Below are positions 27,268 through 35,982 of a stretch of 64,000 nt of DNA, piece after piece (position 1 is the first letter of the stretch; every line of letters starts with the position of its first letter). The stretch is from Microbacterium ureisolvens. GTDB taxonomy: Bacteria; Actinomycetota; Actinomycetes; Actinomycetales; Microbacteriaceae. The stretch covers positions 57,551-121,550 of the forward strand of contig NZ_JADIJE010000014.1 of the NCBI RefSeq assembly GCF_015278315.1. The letters are read 5' to 3'. A model generated the notes under the pieces. It did not search any database. It saw only the letters and a list, made by a program, of their open reading frames with translations, and was not told the origin of the DNA. Made by a program: the position numbers and the translations under genes.

Positions 27268-27722
27268 AGCGCGGCCTGAGTGCGGACTCGGTCCGCGTGG
27301 TCTTCTGCGCGGGCAGGCTAGGCTCCAACAGCCAGCATTCCGCCGCTGTGATTTGCTCCTCGATGACGTCGCAACGACCAACTGACTCGCGCCAGGGCAC
27401 CCGGTGTAGGGGGCACGCCCTGTGTTGTCAGCTTGTCGTGTGCTTCAACGACGGGGGCTCACCTTCCGCTGGATGACTTGGATGCTCTTCCCGGGACTCC
27501 CGCGCGGCCGACCATGAGGTCGACGTCTTCACGACGGCGCGTCGCCGAACGATCCAATAGCTGAGGTGTTGCGTGCAACCTCGCCCGAGGTTGCTAGCCG
27601 CCTAGCTCGAACGGTTGGCCGGAATTCCGCCTGCCGGATGTGGAGAGCCTCACGTGAAGCACGCCCTTGATCTTGTTAACATCCGACCAGAGTCCCAGCG
27701 CCGAACCATTCGCAGGATGCAC

Positions 27723-27738
27723 TGTTCCACGTGAAACG
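27723..27738. other. parS: parS site 3, one core mismatch
   Basis: TGTTCCACGTGAAACG; T to C in the left arm of the core. The same variant occurs at site 13, which suggests it is tolerated. Confidence 0.8.
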
Positions 27739-28130
27739 CGGCACCCCTAGCGGCGCCGACCCTGGTCGGGCAGCACATCCGGTGTGCGTGGCACCTGAGA
27801 GGCTCGTGCCTGTTGGGATCATCCGCTGCAGGCGTGCGATCCGCGGCATACCGGCATGGAAGTGAGCAGTGCACTCCGCCGTTGGCGACACTCACCACAC
27901 ACACGGCGTGCCGGGGCGGGTGCTCGGAGCCTACGCATCACGGGACACGGTCGACCAACATGTCTGCGTCATCAGATTCCCGGACTCACGCAGCGATATA
28001 CAGCGTGGAGGGCTCGTCGCTCGGCCCGTCTTCACAGTGCGCAGAGATGAGCGCGTTGCGGGCACCGAACTCGGCAGTTCTCCGTTCAGGATCGACAAGG
28101 GGACGGCCATCGTTGATCGGGCAAATCCGT

Positions 28131-28146
28131 CGTTTCACGTGAGACA
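28131..28146. other. parS: parS site 4, one core mismatch
   Basis: CGTTTCACGTGAGACA; A to G in the right arm. Left arm exact. Confidence 0.8.
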
Positions 28147-28498
28147 TGACCGCCTTACCGCCGCACGTGCGGATCGCTCCACCATTCATAGCGACACCTG
28201 CTCGCGTCTCAGCGCTGGGACACCCGCCTGGGAGAGTTGATGAGCCCACGATCCACATCGAGCGGGAGGGATAGGGGTGCCAGCGACACACAATCGGGCG
28301 GAGGTGCCCGTCTCGCGCTCCCGAGACACTGGTGGTCGAACACGAGCGGACGGGTGCCGCGGCGCCTGCCAGACGGGGCTAGGTCCTTTCGCCCAGCTGA
28401 CTGCTAGTAGATGCGCCTCCCGACGTCTGAGCAGTCCTGCTCCGACTCGATGATTCGCTCACACCACTCCCCGAACCCATCCTCCGTCTCACTAGGTA

Positions 28499-28514
28499 TG
28501 TTTCACGTGAAACG
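28499..28514. other. parS: parS site 5
   Basis: TGTTTCACGTGAAACG, exact core at 28500-28513. Confidence 0.95.
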
Positions 28515-29384
28515 CGCACGTCTGTCGTGCTGGTCTGCGCCTACCGCTCGTCCGCGCGTCGACCGCTACGACGCCTGCAAACGTCGCGCCTTCGTCCGAC
28601 TAGCGGCGATCGTGCTTCCGCACGTGCGGGGATCGGCGTGGGGCCTCGGGCATTGAGCTGCGCGGCCGGGGTGAACCAGCCCGACTCGTTCAGCCCACCG
28701 TGTGCGCACACTCACTGCACCGGCTCGTCGGCCCTCGCAACCGCGCTCCACCGCGTCACGGCGGGTGACGCGGTGAGCCGCGGGGTCGACCACGGAGAAG
28801 CTGGGGGTGGAGGGACATGTCGCGGACATCCGCTCCTTCCGTCCATGACGCCAGAGCGGGAGCGTAGCGCGCAGGGTTCAGCCGCGACTGCGGCGAAGCG
28901 GATCACACATACGGCGCCGGCTGCTCTTCGCCCGAACACGCGCACTCCGCCAGACACACCGGGCCGGGAACGAGGGCCTGCGCGGCTACTGGCCGGGCCG
29001 CCGGCACAGCGCGGGGGTGAGGACTCGCAGGGCTCGGGAGCGGACGCCCCGTCGATGCGCGTTGGGCACAGCGCGGTGCGGAACAGCGGCGAGCTATCCG
29101 CCCCGGACCATCGCCCGGATCATCGAACCCTTGGGGAGCTGATTGACGACAGACCCGGTCCAACGTCGTCGCGGTGGAGGAGCCGACGGTCCGTAGCGGG
29201 AGGGCATCGCCCGACCGGAACGCGTCCGAGCGGCCCCACAGGCGCGCGGCATCGATTGCCGCGGGCACGAAGACGTGTCGCTCGCTCGCCCCCTCTTACC
29301 GCAGTGACACGCATTCAAGTGTGTTGTCGCGAACGCCCGCCGGTCGGCTCGTGGTCACGCGGATAGCGGTCGGAACAGCGGTGA

Positions 29385-29400
29385 CGTTTCACGTGAAACA
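29385..29400. other. parS: parS site 6
   Basis: CGTTTCACGTGAAACA, exact core at 29386-29399. Confidence 0.95.
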
Positions 29401-29827
29401 CTGGGATGTACGACGAACGGCCCACGTCCTTTCAGCTGCGCCTTCCGACGCAGGCGGACGAGCGACTGAGGACTGCCGAAGCGAGCCGCGCCCGTACGCG
29501 GTGCGGATGCGCTGAAGTCGGGTCAGGGAGGACGCGACTCGCAGATGAAGTGACGGTGCTGGCGGAATCTCTTCGGCGCAAAGGGGCCAATTGCGGAGGA
29601 CGGTGCTGGCGGAACCCGTTCAGCTCAGAGGGTCGAACAGGCGGGAGGGTTGCACCACCGTTCTGGCTCAGCCGAGTACACAGCTCCCCGCATCGACCGC
29701 CGCAGAGCCCAAGCTTCCGCTCGACGGCTGGAGCGTCCCGGCGAGGCACTGGCGTTGCCGGCGAGGCGACGTCACCGTGGCATTCCGCACCTGCTGCGCG
29801 GACGCCCGCAGGGGGAGAACGGATCGC

Positions 29828-29843
29828 CGTTTCACGTGAAACA
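29828..29843. other. parS: parS site 7
   Basis: CGTTTCACGTGAAACA, exact core at 29829-29842. Same 16-mer as sites 6 and 11. Confidence 0.95.
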
Positions 29844-30855
29844 CTCCGGAGAGCCGTGCAGGCACACCTACGGTGGCGCAACTGGTGTCGAGAAGTGACT
29901 CATCGAAGGATCCGACTCGTGCAACTCCGCGGACGTGAGGCACCTGAGGCGACGGCGATTCTGGCCCAGTCGCCGGCGTCGTGGGCGGCTAGGACGCGCT
30001 ACACCACCAGTCACGCACGGACATGACGGTGGCAAGAGGAGCCGACGGGCGTGGCGCGAACGCGCCTATCGGTCGCACCGCCTGACCGAAAGCCGGCCCG
30101 CTGGGGTGGGCCACGCAAACGATGCCCCGACGACCCAGGCGACCCGACGAACCGGGACCTGGGGTCCCCGAAGCTCGGCACACCGTCGTGCAGGTCGCCG
30201 ATCGGGGAGCGGCATTCTCCGGTTGCCCCACCACCCTCACGGCCGTGCGTACGGCCTACGACCACTCTGAGCACGAGTAGACGTGAGCAACCGCCTCGAC
30301 GCGCTGCGAGCGAACAATTGATCGTCATCGTGCACGCACCACGAACTGGAGTCCGCTCTCGCCGGAGATCCCAGCGTTCGAGCGCGCATCACAACCGGAA
30401 GGCCACGTATGCGTCTGCCATTCCGCCGCCAGCTCTTCTCCGCACAGAGCGGGCAGCCACGCGAAGCGCAGCACCGCGGACGGCGTGCCGAGGACACGAG
30501 TGCCGCCACCATCTGCGCGCAGCAAACGCGCCATCCGCGTATCCCCTCCCAGCCCATCATGCAAGTCCCGCGCATCTGAGGGGACTCCGCGTGGCCGATA
30601 CGCCCGGCTTGGTACAAGAAGCGCCCTTGGCCCATCATGTGCCACCTCCTTCTCGAGACCTGTACGTTCCACCAAATCGATCGAGAGGTGCAGGGGAGTG
30701 TTGAACGAGGCTGAGACGATCGCGGGCGGGAGCCATGGCGTCGCCCCCGCTCCGACCGACGGCTGGGCGCCGGATTTCGGACGCTGGCCGACCTCTTGCC
30801 GACCCCCGGTCATCCACGTAGCGCTCGGCGATGACGGCGGGCTAGGAGAGCCGCT

Positions 30856-30871
30856 TGTTTCACGTGAAACA
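30856..30871. other. parS: parS site 8
   Basis: TGTTTCACGTGAAACA, the full 16-bp bacterial consensus. Confidence 0.97.
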
Positions 30872-31075
30872 CCCGCCGTTACTGCTCCTTCCGCCGCCGC
30901 CCCGGCCGACCAGGTGTTTGACTCGCCGGCAAGGCGGCGTGCCGGGATGCCCTCGAGCTGCGATCTCGCCATCCCACGCCGAGTTGCCCTCCTGTCACCC
31001 TCGCGTTTGTACGCGTGCGCTCGCTCCGGATCCCGCTCTCAGCGGCGGCGCCACAAGAAGCTCAAGCAATGCGGT

Positions 31076-31091
31076 TGTTTCACGTGAAACA
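31076..31091. other. parS: parS site 9
   Basis: TGTTTCACGTGAAACA, full consensus, only 220 bp from site 8, the closest pair of the array. Confidence 0.97.
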
Positions 31092-31398
31092 CCGAGTTGC
31101 ACCACCCACATCGGCACTGCGCGTTCCGAGGGCTGCGGGACGGCGGACCATCAAAGCAAATACTCGGCGGCGGACGCGTCGGCGCGCTGGACTCTCTGCG
31201 TCGGAGGTGGAGTCATCTACGCGCCCGGCGCATGGCTGACAAGGACGCGCTCGGTCCCGGCGTCTGCTCTCACGCGCACTCATCGCTGGGCGTGCGGCAG
31301 GCAAATCGAGCAGAGGAAGCAGCGTGTCCCACCCAAACCAGCGCTCGCGGCTCGCTCACATGACGACAAGGCGGACACATCGACTGGCAAGACCGGGG

Positions 31399-31414
31399 CG
31401 TTTCACGTGAAACC
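31399..31414. other. parS: parS site 10
   Basis: CGTTTCACGTGAAACC, exact core at 31400-31413. Confidence 0.95.
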
Positions 31415-31636
31415 TGCGCCTTAGACCGCTCATCACTCGCCACGGCCCCGGGTCGAAGCCGACGGGACCGAGCAGTGCGATCTCTTCCTGCCGGAGCGTC
31501 GTGGGCGAGGATCATGTCACCACGGCGCACCGCGTTGACATCTCAGTGTGCGTATGCGCTGCACGCGGCATCCGTCGAGTTCTCCACGTCCGCAACCACC
31601 CGAGACACGGCGAATACATGGAGCATGAGACACCGC

Positions 31637-31652
31637 CGTTTCACGTGAAACA
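31637..31652. other. parS: parS site 11
   Basis: CGTTTCACGTGAAACA, exact core at 31638-31651. Confidence 0.95.
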
Positions 31653-32292
31653 CGCGACTGCGGCGGCCTCACCGCTCCAACGGATCAGGGGAGCGACCGA
31701 ACACCGTGAACGGTCAGCCGACTGGTCGTTTACGGGGGCGGTGCGCCAGTGAAGCTCGGTCGACACCTGGGTTCGGACGGTCTTCACGCGTCAGCCGCCC
31801 ATTCGCCGCGTTCCGACCATTCGCGACGCGCAGCACAGGCACCGGCAGGGCACAGGCACCGGCCTGGACGGCGGCCCGTTCCAGATGGAAACAAGGTCAG
31901 CGTGCTCTCCGTACGCCACCGACCGGGTTGACGTAGGGGAAGGGGACCGACGTTAGCAACCTGATCGGTCAGTCAGGATGTTGGCCGCGGGCTGGTGCCA
32001 CCAACGAGATTCAAGCGACACCCCGGGGTTCGGACGCGCACCACGCGTCGACGGGCCACTCCTCGCTTCCTTCCGTTTGCGGGGCGGCGCAGACAGCGGC
32101 TAGGACAGCGACCCACTCCAGGTGCGCCGAGGCCAGGGCTCGATCACCTCTCCTCACCGATCAGATCGACCGGGCCGGCAAGCACCTGATCGGCGAACTC
32201 GGTTGTCGCGCCGGGGGTGGCACGACAGAGTGGCACTCAATCGACACGTGAGTGCGGACGCGCTTCGCGCCAGCGGTCCCGCTCGCCAGATG

Positions 32293-32304
32293 CCCCCCCC
32301 CCCC
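32293..32304. repeat. Twelve-base poly-C tract
   Basis: A run of 12 C between GATG and GCGGCG, 36 bp from parS site 12. Outside any supported gene. It may be slippage-prone in vivo or a sequencing uncertainty. Confidence 0.8.
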
Positions 32305-32340
32305 GCGGCGCCCTCGGCGAAAAGTCGGCCAGAGAGGACG

Positions 32341-32356
32341 TGTTTCACGTGAAACA
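32341..32356. other. parS: parS site 12, extended palindrome
   Basis: TGTTTCACGTGAAACA, full consensus. GACG before and CGTC after make a perfect 24-bp palindrome at 32337-32360. It is 99 bp from the rsmG stop. Confidence 0.97.
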
Positions 32357-32455
32357 CGTCGGCCGCGCCGGCTCGCTACTCGCCGCCCGGGCCGCCGTCA
32401 CGCAACACGCACCCGACGAAGCGCGAATCCGCGCACAGCAGCAGACGAGACCGGG

Positions 32456-33079
32456 TCAGCGGACGGTGGCGCGAATCACGCGAGACGGCTCGGGGAGCAG
32501 CCCTTCGCCGACGATCTCGACGCGAGCGTTCGTCACCTTGAACTTGCGGAGCTGCTTCTCGGCGGCTTCAATCTCGTTGTCGGCGCTCGTTCCCTTGAGC
32601 AGGATGAGCTCGCCGCCGTCGCGAACCAGGGGAGCGGTGATCGGCACCAGGGTGCGGAGGGCGCTGACCGCCCGTGCGGTGACCGCGTCCAACGACGGGC
32701 CGCGCTTCCAGTCCTCGGCACGAGCGCGCACGACCTCGACGTTGTCGAGACCCAGCGACGCGACCTGCTCCGACAGCCAGGCGACGCGACGCTCCATGGG
32801 CTCGATCAGGACCCACTCGACGTCCGGACGAGCGATCGCGAGCACCAGGCCCGGGAGGCCGGCACCGGACCCGACGTCACCGACACGCCCTGAGAACAGG
32901 GGAGCGATGACGGCGCTGTTCAGGATGTGGCGCGACCACAGCCGCGGCGGCTCGAGCGGGCCGATCAGTCCGCGCTCTTCACCGTGCTGCCCGAGGGCCT
33001 CGGTGAACCGACGCGCGACGTCGATCCGGTCGCCGAAGATCTCGGCCGCGGCCGCGGGTTCCTGCTCGATTTCGATCAT
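32456..33079 (-). CDS. rsmG: 16S rRNA (guanine527-N7)-methyltransferase RsmG
   Basis: 207 residues. LWSRHILNSAVIAPLFSGRV and VGDVGSGAGLPGLVLAIA hold the SAM site, MERRVAWLSEQVASLGL and AVTARAVSAL are typical of RsmG (GidB). It methylates G527 of 16S rRNA; loss gives low-level streptomycin resistance. It is last in the leftward rpmH-rnpA-yidD-yidC-jag-rsmG run. No strong Shine-Dalgarno precedes ATG 33079, and a parS variant lies 25 bp upstream of the start. Confidence 0.96.
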   Translation of the reverse strand: MIEIEQEPAAAAEIFGDRIDVARRFTEALGQHGEERGLIGPLEPPRLWSRHILNSAVIAPLFSGRVGDVGSGAGLPGLVLAIARPDVEWVLIEPMERRVAWLSEQVASLGLDNVEVVRARAEDWKRGPSLDAVTARAVSALRTLVPITAPLVRDGGELILLKGTSADNEIEAAEKQLRKFKVTNARVEIVGEGLLPEPSRVIRATVR

Positions 33080-33103
33080 CGTGTGTCCGGACGAGTCGAC
33101 TGC

Positions 33104-33119
33104 TGTTCCACGTGAAACG
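33104..33119. other. parS: parS site 13, in the jag-rsmG gap
   Basis: TGTTCCACGTGAAACG, one mismatch in the core and the same 16-mer as site 3. It fills a third of the 47-bp intergenic space. Confidence 0.82.
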
Positions 33120-33126
33120 TGCGGCC

Positions 33127-33645
33127 TCAGCCGCGACGGATCACCGTGTGGCGGTCGGCGCCCTCGCCGTAGGACTCAGACACGAAGCCGCGGTCAGCGA
33201 CGATGTCGTGCACGACCTTGCGCTCGTAGCTGGACATCGCGGGCAGCGATGCCTGCGAGGCGCCGTCGTCGAGGCGCGCGATGGCGCGATCGACCAGCGC
33301 CGCGAGCTCGTGCTGGCGCGCGTCACGCGAACCGCCGATGTCGAGGATGAGGCGCGAGAAGCGGCCGGTGCGGTTCTGCACTGCGATCCGCGTCAGCTCC
33401 TGCAGCGCCTGCACGGTGTCGGGTGCGGCGATGAGCGCAACGGATCCGCCGGACGGCGCCTCGACCGAGACGTAGGCGCGACCGGCGCGCACGTCGAGGT
33501 CGAGGTCGCCGTCGATGTCGGCGATGTCGAGCAGCCCCTCGATAAAGTCGGCCGCGACGTCGCCCTCCTCCTCGAGTTGGGCGACGGTGGCGGGCACCCG
33601 GTCATCGCGGGTGTCGACGGGGGCGTGCTCGGAAGACGTGGTCAT
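33127..33645 (-). CDS. jag: Jag/KhpB-family KH-R3H RNA-binding protein
   Basis: 172 residues. VAADFIEGLLDIADIDGDLD and VSVEAPSGGSVALIAAPDTV form the KH-like part, FSRLILDIGGSRDARQHEL links to the R3H part with MSSYERKVVHDIVADRGFVS and the terminal GADRHTVIRR. Jag/KhpB binds RNA and is tied to cell-elongation control in other bacteria. It follows yidC by 37 bp, the standard order. Confidence 0.93.
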   Translation of the reverse strand: MTTSSEHAPVDTRDDRVPATVAQLEEEGDVAADFIEGLLDIADIDGDLDLDVRAGRAYVSVEAPSGGSVALIAAPDTVQALQELTRIAVQNRTGRFSRLILDIGGSRDARQHELAALVDRAIARLDDGASQASLPAMSSYERKVVHDIVADRGFVSESYGEGADRHTVIRRG

Positions 33646-33682
33646 GTCGTGATCCTCGTGGGGACGTCGGGTCGGGGAGTCG

Positions 33683-34828
33683 TCAGGAAGCGGAGGCCGA
33701 GCCGCCGGAGCCGGATTCGCCGGCTGAGCCGCCCGATCCGCCCTGCTTCTGACCCGGCTGCTTCTGCGCCTGCTTCTTGGCGCGCTGCTTGCTCACGGGC
33801 TGCTGACGCTTCGGTGCGGCGGCTCGAGCACGCTCTGCCTCTTCGTACAGGCGCTGCTGCTCGGCCTGGTACTTCTCCATCGGCACCACCTTGCCGGAGG
33901 CGTCGATCGCCTTGCCCTTGCGCGCCAGTCGCTCCTCGCGCGCCTTGGCGGCATCGGAACCCGGGGTGGGCATCTCGCGAATGACCAGGAACTGCTGGCC
34001 CATGGTCCACAGGTTCGACACGAACCAGTAGATGACGACACCGAGCGGGAAGAAGACACCCGAGAAGATGAAGCCCAGCGGAAGGATGTAGAGCATGATC
34101 TTCTGCATCTGGTACGCCTGGCCGGTCTTGGCCTCGGGCGACAGGTTCTTCGAGATGATCTGCAGCTGGGTGAAGAACTGCGACGCGATCATGAGCACGA
34201 CCAGCACGACCAGGATGATGATCGCCGGGGTGTTGCCGCTGTTCACGGCGTCGATGAGCGTCTCGTGCAGCGACGCGACGCCGAACAGCTTCGCGTTGTA
34301 GAACTCCTGCGTGAGCTCCGCATTGAGCAGGCCCACACCGCCGATGCCCGCCGTCGCGTGCTTGGTCACATCGTTGAGCACGCTGAACAGTGCGAAGAAG
34401 ACCGGCATCTGCACGAGCAGCGGCAGACAGCTCGAGACCGGGGTGGTGCCGTGCTTCTTGTACAGCGCCATGGTCTCGCGGCTCATCGCCTCGCGAGAGA
34501 GCTGATCACGCTTGCCCTTGTACTTCTCCTGAACTTTCCGCAGTTCAGGAGCGATTTCCATCATCTTGCGCTGGCTCTTGATCTGCCGCACGAACAGCGG
34601 GATCATCGCCGAGCGCACCACGATCACCAGACCGACGATGGCCAGCACCCAGGTGATGCCGTCAGCCGGCGGGAGGCCGATCGCGGTGAACAGCCAGTGC
34701 CAGAAGACGAGCACCGCCTCGACGACCCACTTCAGCGGCCACAGGATGATGCCGAAGAGGTCGAATCCTCCGTTGGTCGCCGGCGCGGAGGGCGACGGCG
34801 TCGAGGCGAGGGCTGACAAGAGATCCAT
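33683..34828 (-). CDS. yidC: Membrane protein insertase YidC
   Basis: 381 residues. An N-terminal helix (KWVVEAVLVFWHWLFTAIGL), the core helices (GITWVLAIVGLVIVVRSAMI, SSCLPLLVQMPVFFALFSVL, IIILVVLVVLMIASQFF, LPLGFIFSGVFFPLGVVIYW), and a long basic C-terminal tail (EERLARKGKAIDASGKVV on to a Gly/Ser-rich end) are seen. It inserts membrane proteins with or without SecYEG. The basic tail suits ribosome contact. yidD lies 8 bp upstream. Confidence 0.96.
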   Translation of the reverse strand: MDLLSALASTPSPSAPATNGGFDLFGIILWPLKWVVEAVLVFWHWLFTAIGLPPADGITWVLAIVGLVIVVRSAMIPLFVRQIKSQRKMMEIAPELRKVQEKYKGKRDQLSREAMSRETMALYKKHGTTPVSSCLPLLVQMPVFFALFSVLNDVTKHATAGIGGVGLLNAELTQEFYNAKLFGVASLHETLIDAVNSGNTPAIIILVVLVVLMIASQFFTQLQIISKNLSPEAKTGQAYQMQKIMLYILPLGFIFSGVFFPLGVVIYWFVSNLWTMGQQFLVIREMPTPGSDAAKAREERLARKGKAIDASGKVVPMEKYQAEQQRLYEEAERARAAAPKRQQPVSKQRAKKQAQKQPGQKQGGSGGSAGESGSGGSASAS

Positions 34829-34836
34829 GCGGAGGA

Positions 34837-35193
34837 TCAGTCCTTTCCGGTGGGGGCGGGCACGACGAACCCGTGGCGGGTCAGCGCGTGCCGGAAGTTC
34901 TTGCGGGGCGGCACGTCGTCGACGCCGCCGACCGCCCAGGGGTGGCAGCGCGCGATGCGCGCGGCGGTCATCGCGGAGCCGACGACGGCCCCGTGCTGCT
35001 GGACCGCGCCGACGGCGTACGCCGAGCACGACGGGTAGTACTTGCAGACGTCGCCGTAGGCATGCGAGATCGTGGCGCGGTAGCCATGCAGCAGAGCGAG
35101 CACCGCGTTGCGGGGGAGCAGCGGAACGCTGCGAAGAGCATCGGATGCCGAGAACTCGGCTTCTCCGAGCGCGTAGGCGGGAAGGACGCTCAT
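34837..35193 (-). CDS. yidD: Membrane protein insertion efficiency factor YidD
   Basis: 118 residues. ATISHAYGDVCKYYPSCSAY and GSAMTAARIARCHPW contain the conserved Cys and the RCHPW-type motif. YidD assists YidC and SecYEG. The ATG at 35193 overlaps the rnpA stop by 4 bp. The N-terminal 35 residues are longer than in many homologues. Confidence 0.95.
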   Translation of the reverse strand: MSVLPAYALGEAEFSASDALRSVPLLPRNAVLALLHGYRATISHAYGDVCKYYPSCSAYAVGAVQQHGAVVGSAMTAARIARCHPWAVGGVDDVPPRKNFRHALTRHGFVVPAPTGKD

Positions 35194-35528
35194 GCGGCTG
35201 CCCTTCGTGCGAGGCACTTCTCGACGTCGAGGCGCAGATCGGCGAACGACGCGGATGCCGCGCTCGGCAGCGCCCGGATCACGATGTCACTGCCCGGCGC
35301 CACAGCCTCGATCGACTCGAAGCACAGCGCCTTCAGCCGGCGACGGACGGTGTTGCGCACGACCGCGCCACCGACCTGCTTGCTCACGATGAAGCCGAAC
35401 CGCGCCGGACCATCGGTCACGACGCGGTTGACATAGGTCACAGTGTGCGCTCCGGCACACCGACGACCCCGACGGACGACGGCCTTGTACTCCGATCCGC
35501 GGGTGAGTCGGTTCGGCCTCGCGAGCAC
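35190..35528 (-). CDS. rnpA: Ribonuclease P protein component
   Basis: 112 residues, GTG start. RLTRGSEYKAVVRRGRR at the start, RFGFIVSKQVGGAVVRNTVR with the RNR-type motif (here RNTVRRRLK) and VIRALPSAASASFADL at the end. It is the protein cofactor for tRNA 5' maturation by RNase P. Confidence 0.95.
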   Translation of the reverse strand: MLARPNRLTRGSEYKAVVRRGRRCAGAHTVTYVNRVVTDGPARFGFIVSKQVGGAVVRNTVRRRLKALCFESIEAVAPGSDIVIRALPSAASASFADLRLDVEKCLARRAAA

Positions 35529-35536
35529 CGCTCGGC

Positions 35537-35674
35537 TCAGGCCGAGAGCTCGGTGCGCCCCTTGGCGCGGCGAGCCGAGAGGATCGCGCGGCCGGCGCGC
35601 GTGCGCATGCGGGCGCGGAAGCCGTGCTTCTTGGCGCGGCGGCGGTTGTTGGGCTGGAAGGTGCGCTTGCTCAT
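35537..35674 (-). CDS. rpmH: 50S ribosomal protein L34
   Basis: 45 residues, MSKRTFQPNNRRRAKKHGFR at the start and RAILSARRAKGRTELSA at the end, the complete basic L34 sequence. It starts the leftward operon to rsmG and lies eight bases upstream of rnpA. Confidence 0.97.
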   Translation of the reverse strand: MSKRTFQPNNRRRAKKHGFRARMRTRAGRAILSARRAKGRTELSA

Positions 35675-35982
35675 GGGGACTACTTCCGATCAGGTGTCAC
35701 CGGGACGCTCGACCGGGGACGTGTGTACAGGGGCGACTGCCACGAGGGCATAAGTCAACCGATTAAGGCTACGTCGAGACGCCCGAGAACTCAAACCGGG
35801 GGAGAACGTGTAATTATGCACCGCCCCGGCATTCCACCCTGGCACCGACACGCAGGGCGGTTCTACAGTGGAGTTTGCTCACGCGATGCCTCCTGACTTA
35901 GCGTGGCTCCGGCAGTTATCCACAGGCCTGGACCGTTGTTTCCGCGGCCTCCGGTGGAATCATTCGACAACCCGGGGGGGCC
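35675..35982. promoter_or_regulatory. rpmH-dnaA divergent promoter region with a DnaA box
   Basis: 308 bp without a gene. It must hold the leftward rpmH and rightward dnaA promoters. A consensus DnaA box TTATCCACA lies at 35916-35924, 59 bp ahead of dnaA, fitting DnaA autoregulation. GGGGGG lies just before the dnaA start. Exact promoter elements are not clear. Confidence 0.75.

Larger units (their letters stand above)
27268..32455. other. Gene-poor centromere-like region carrying most parS sites
   Basis: 5188 bp with no gene I can support. Open frames on all six strands are short to medium, overlap each other, lack good ribosome sites, and their translations are Arg, Ser, Pro and Thr-rich with no domain. 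They do not show the strong third-position GC of neighbouring genes, and the DNA is visibly less GC-rich. It holds parS sites 3-12. Apart from these I see short repeats (GACGGTGCTGGCGGAA at 29552 and 29599; CACAGGCACCGGC at 31834 and 31851) and a poly-C tract. No tRNA or transposase was noticed. An RNA of unknown kind cannot be excluded. Confidence 0.7.

Noticed and set aside
27647..27660. Possible extra parS, GCCTCACGTGAAGC
   Set aside because: Three mismatches in the 14-bp core and only the inner CACGTG dyad is intact.
29552..29614. 16-bp direct repeat GACGGTGCTGGCGGAA as part of an array
   Set aside because: Only two copies, 47 bp apart, with no third and no link to parS spacing.
28527..30972. 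Open frames of 200-280 codons in the parS region (28527-29366, 29406-30026, 30051-30704, 30325-30972)
   Set aside because: They overlap on opposite strands, lack ribosome sites, have no domain, and parS reads through them as FHVKH or VSRET. Such frames arise by chance in GC-rich DNA.
31834..31863. 13-bp direct repeat CACAGGCACCGGC as a CRISPR-like or iteron element
   Set aside because: Two copies with a 4-bp gap; no spacers, cas genes or further units.
32456..33350. Rightward 377-codon frame over rsmG and jag
   Set aside because: Opposite to two conserved genes with standard order; no domain.
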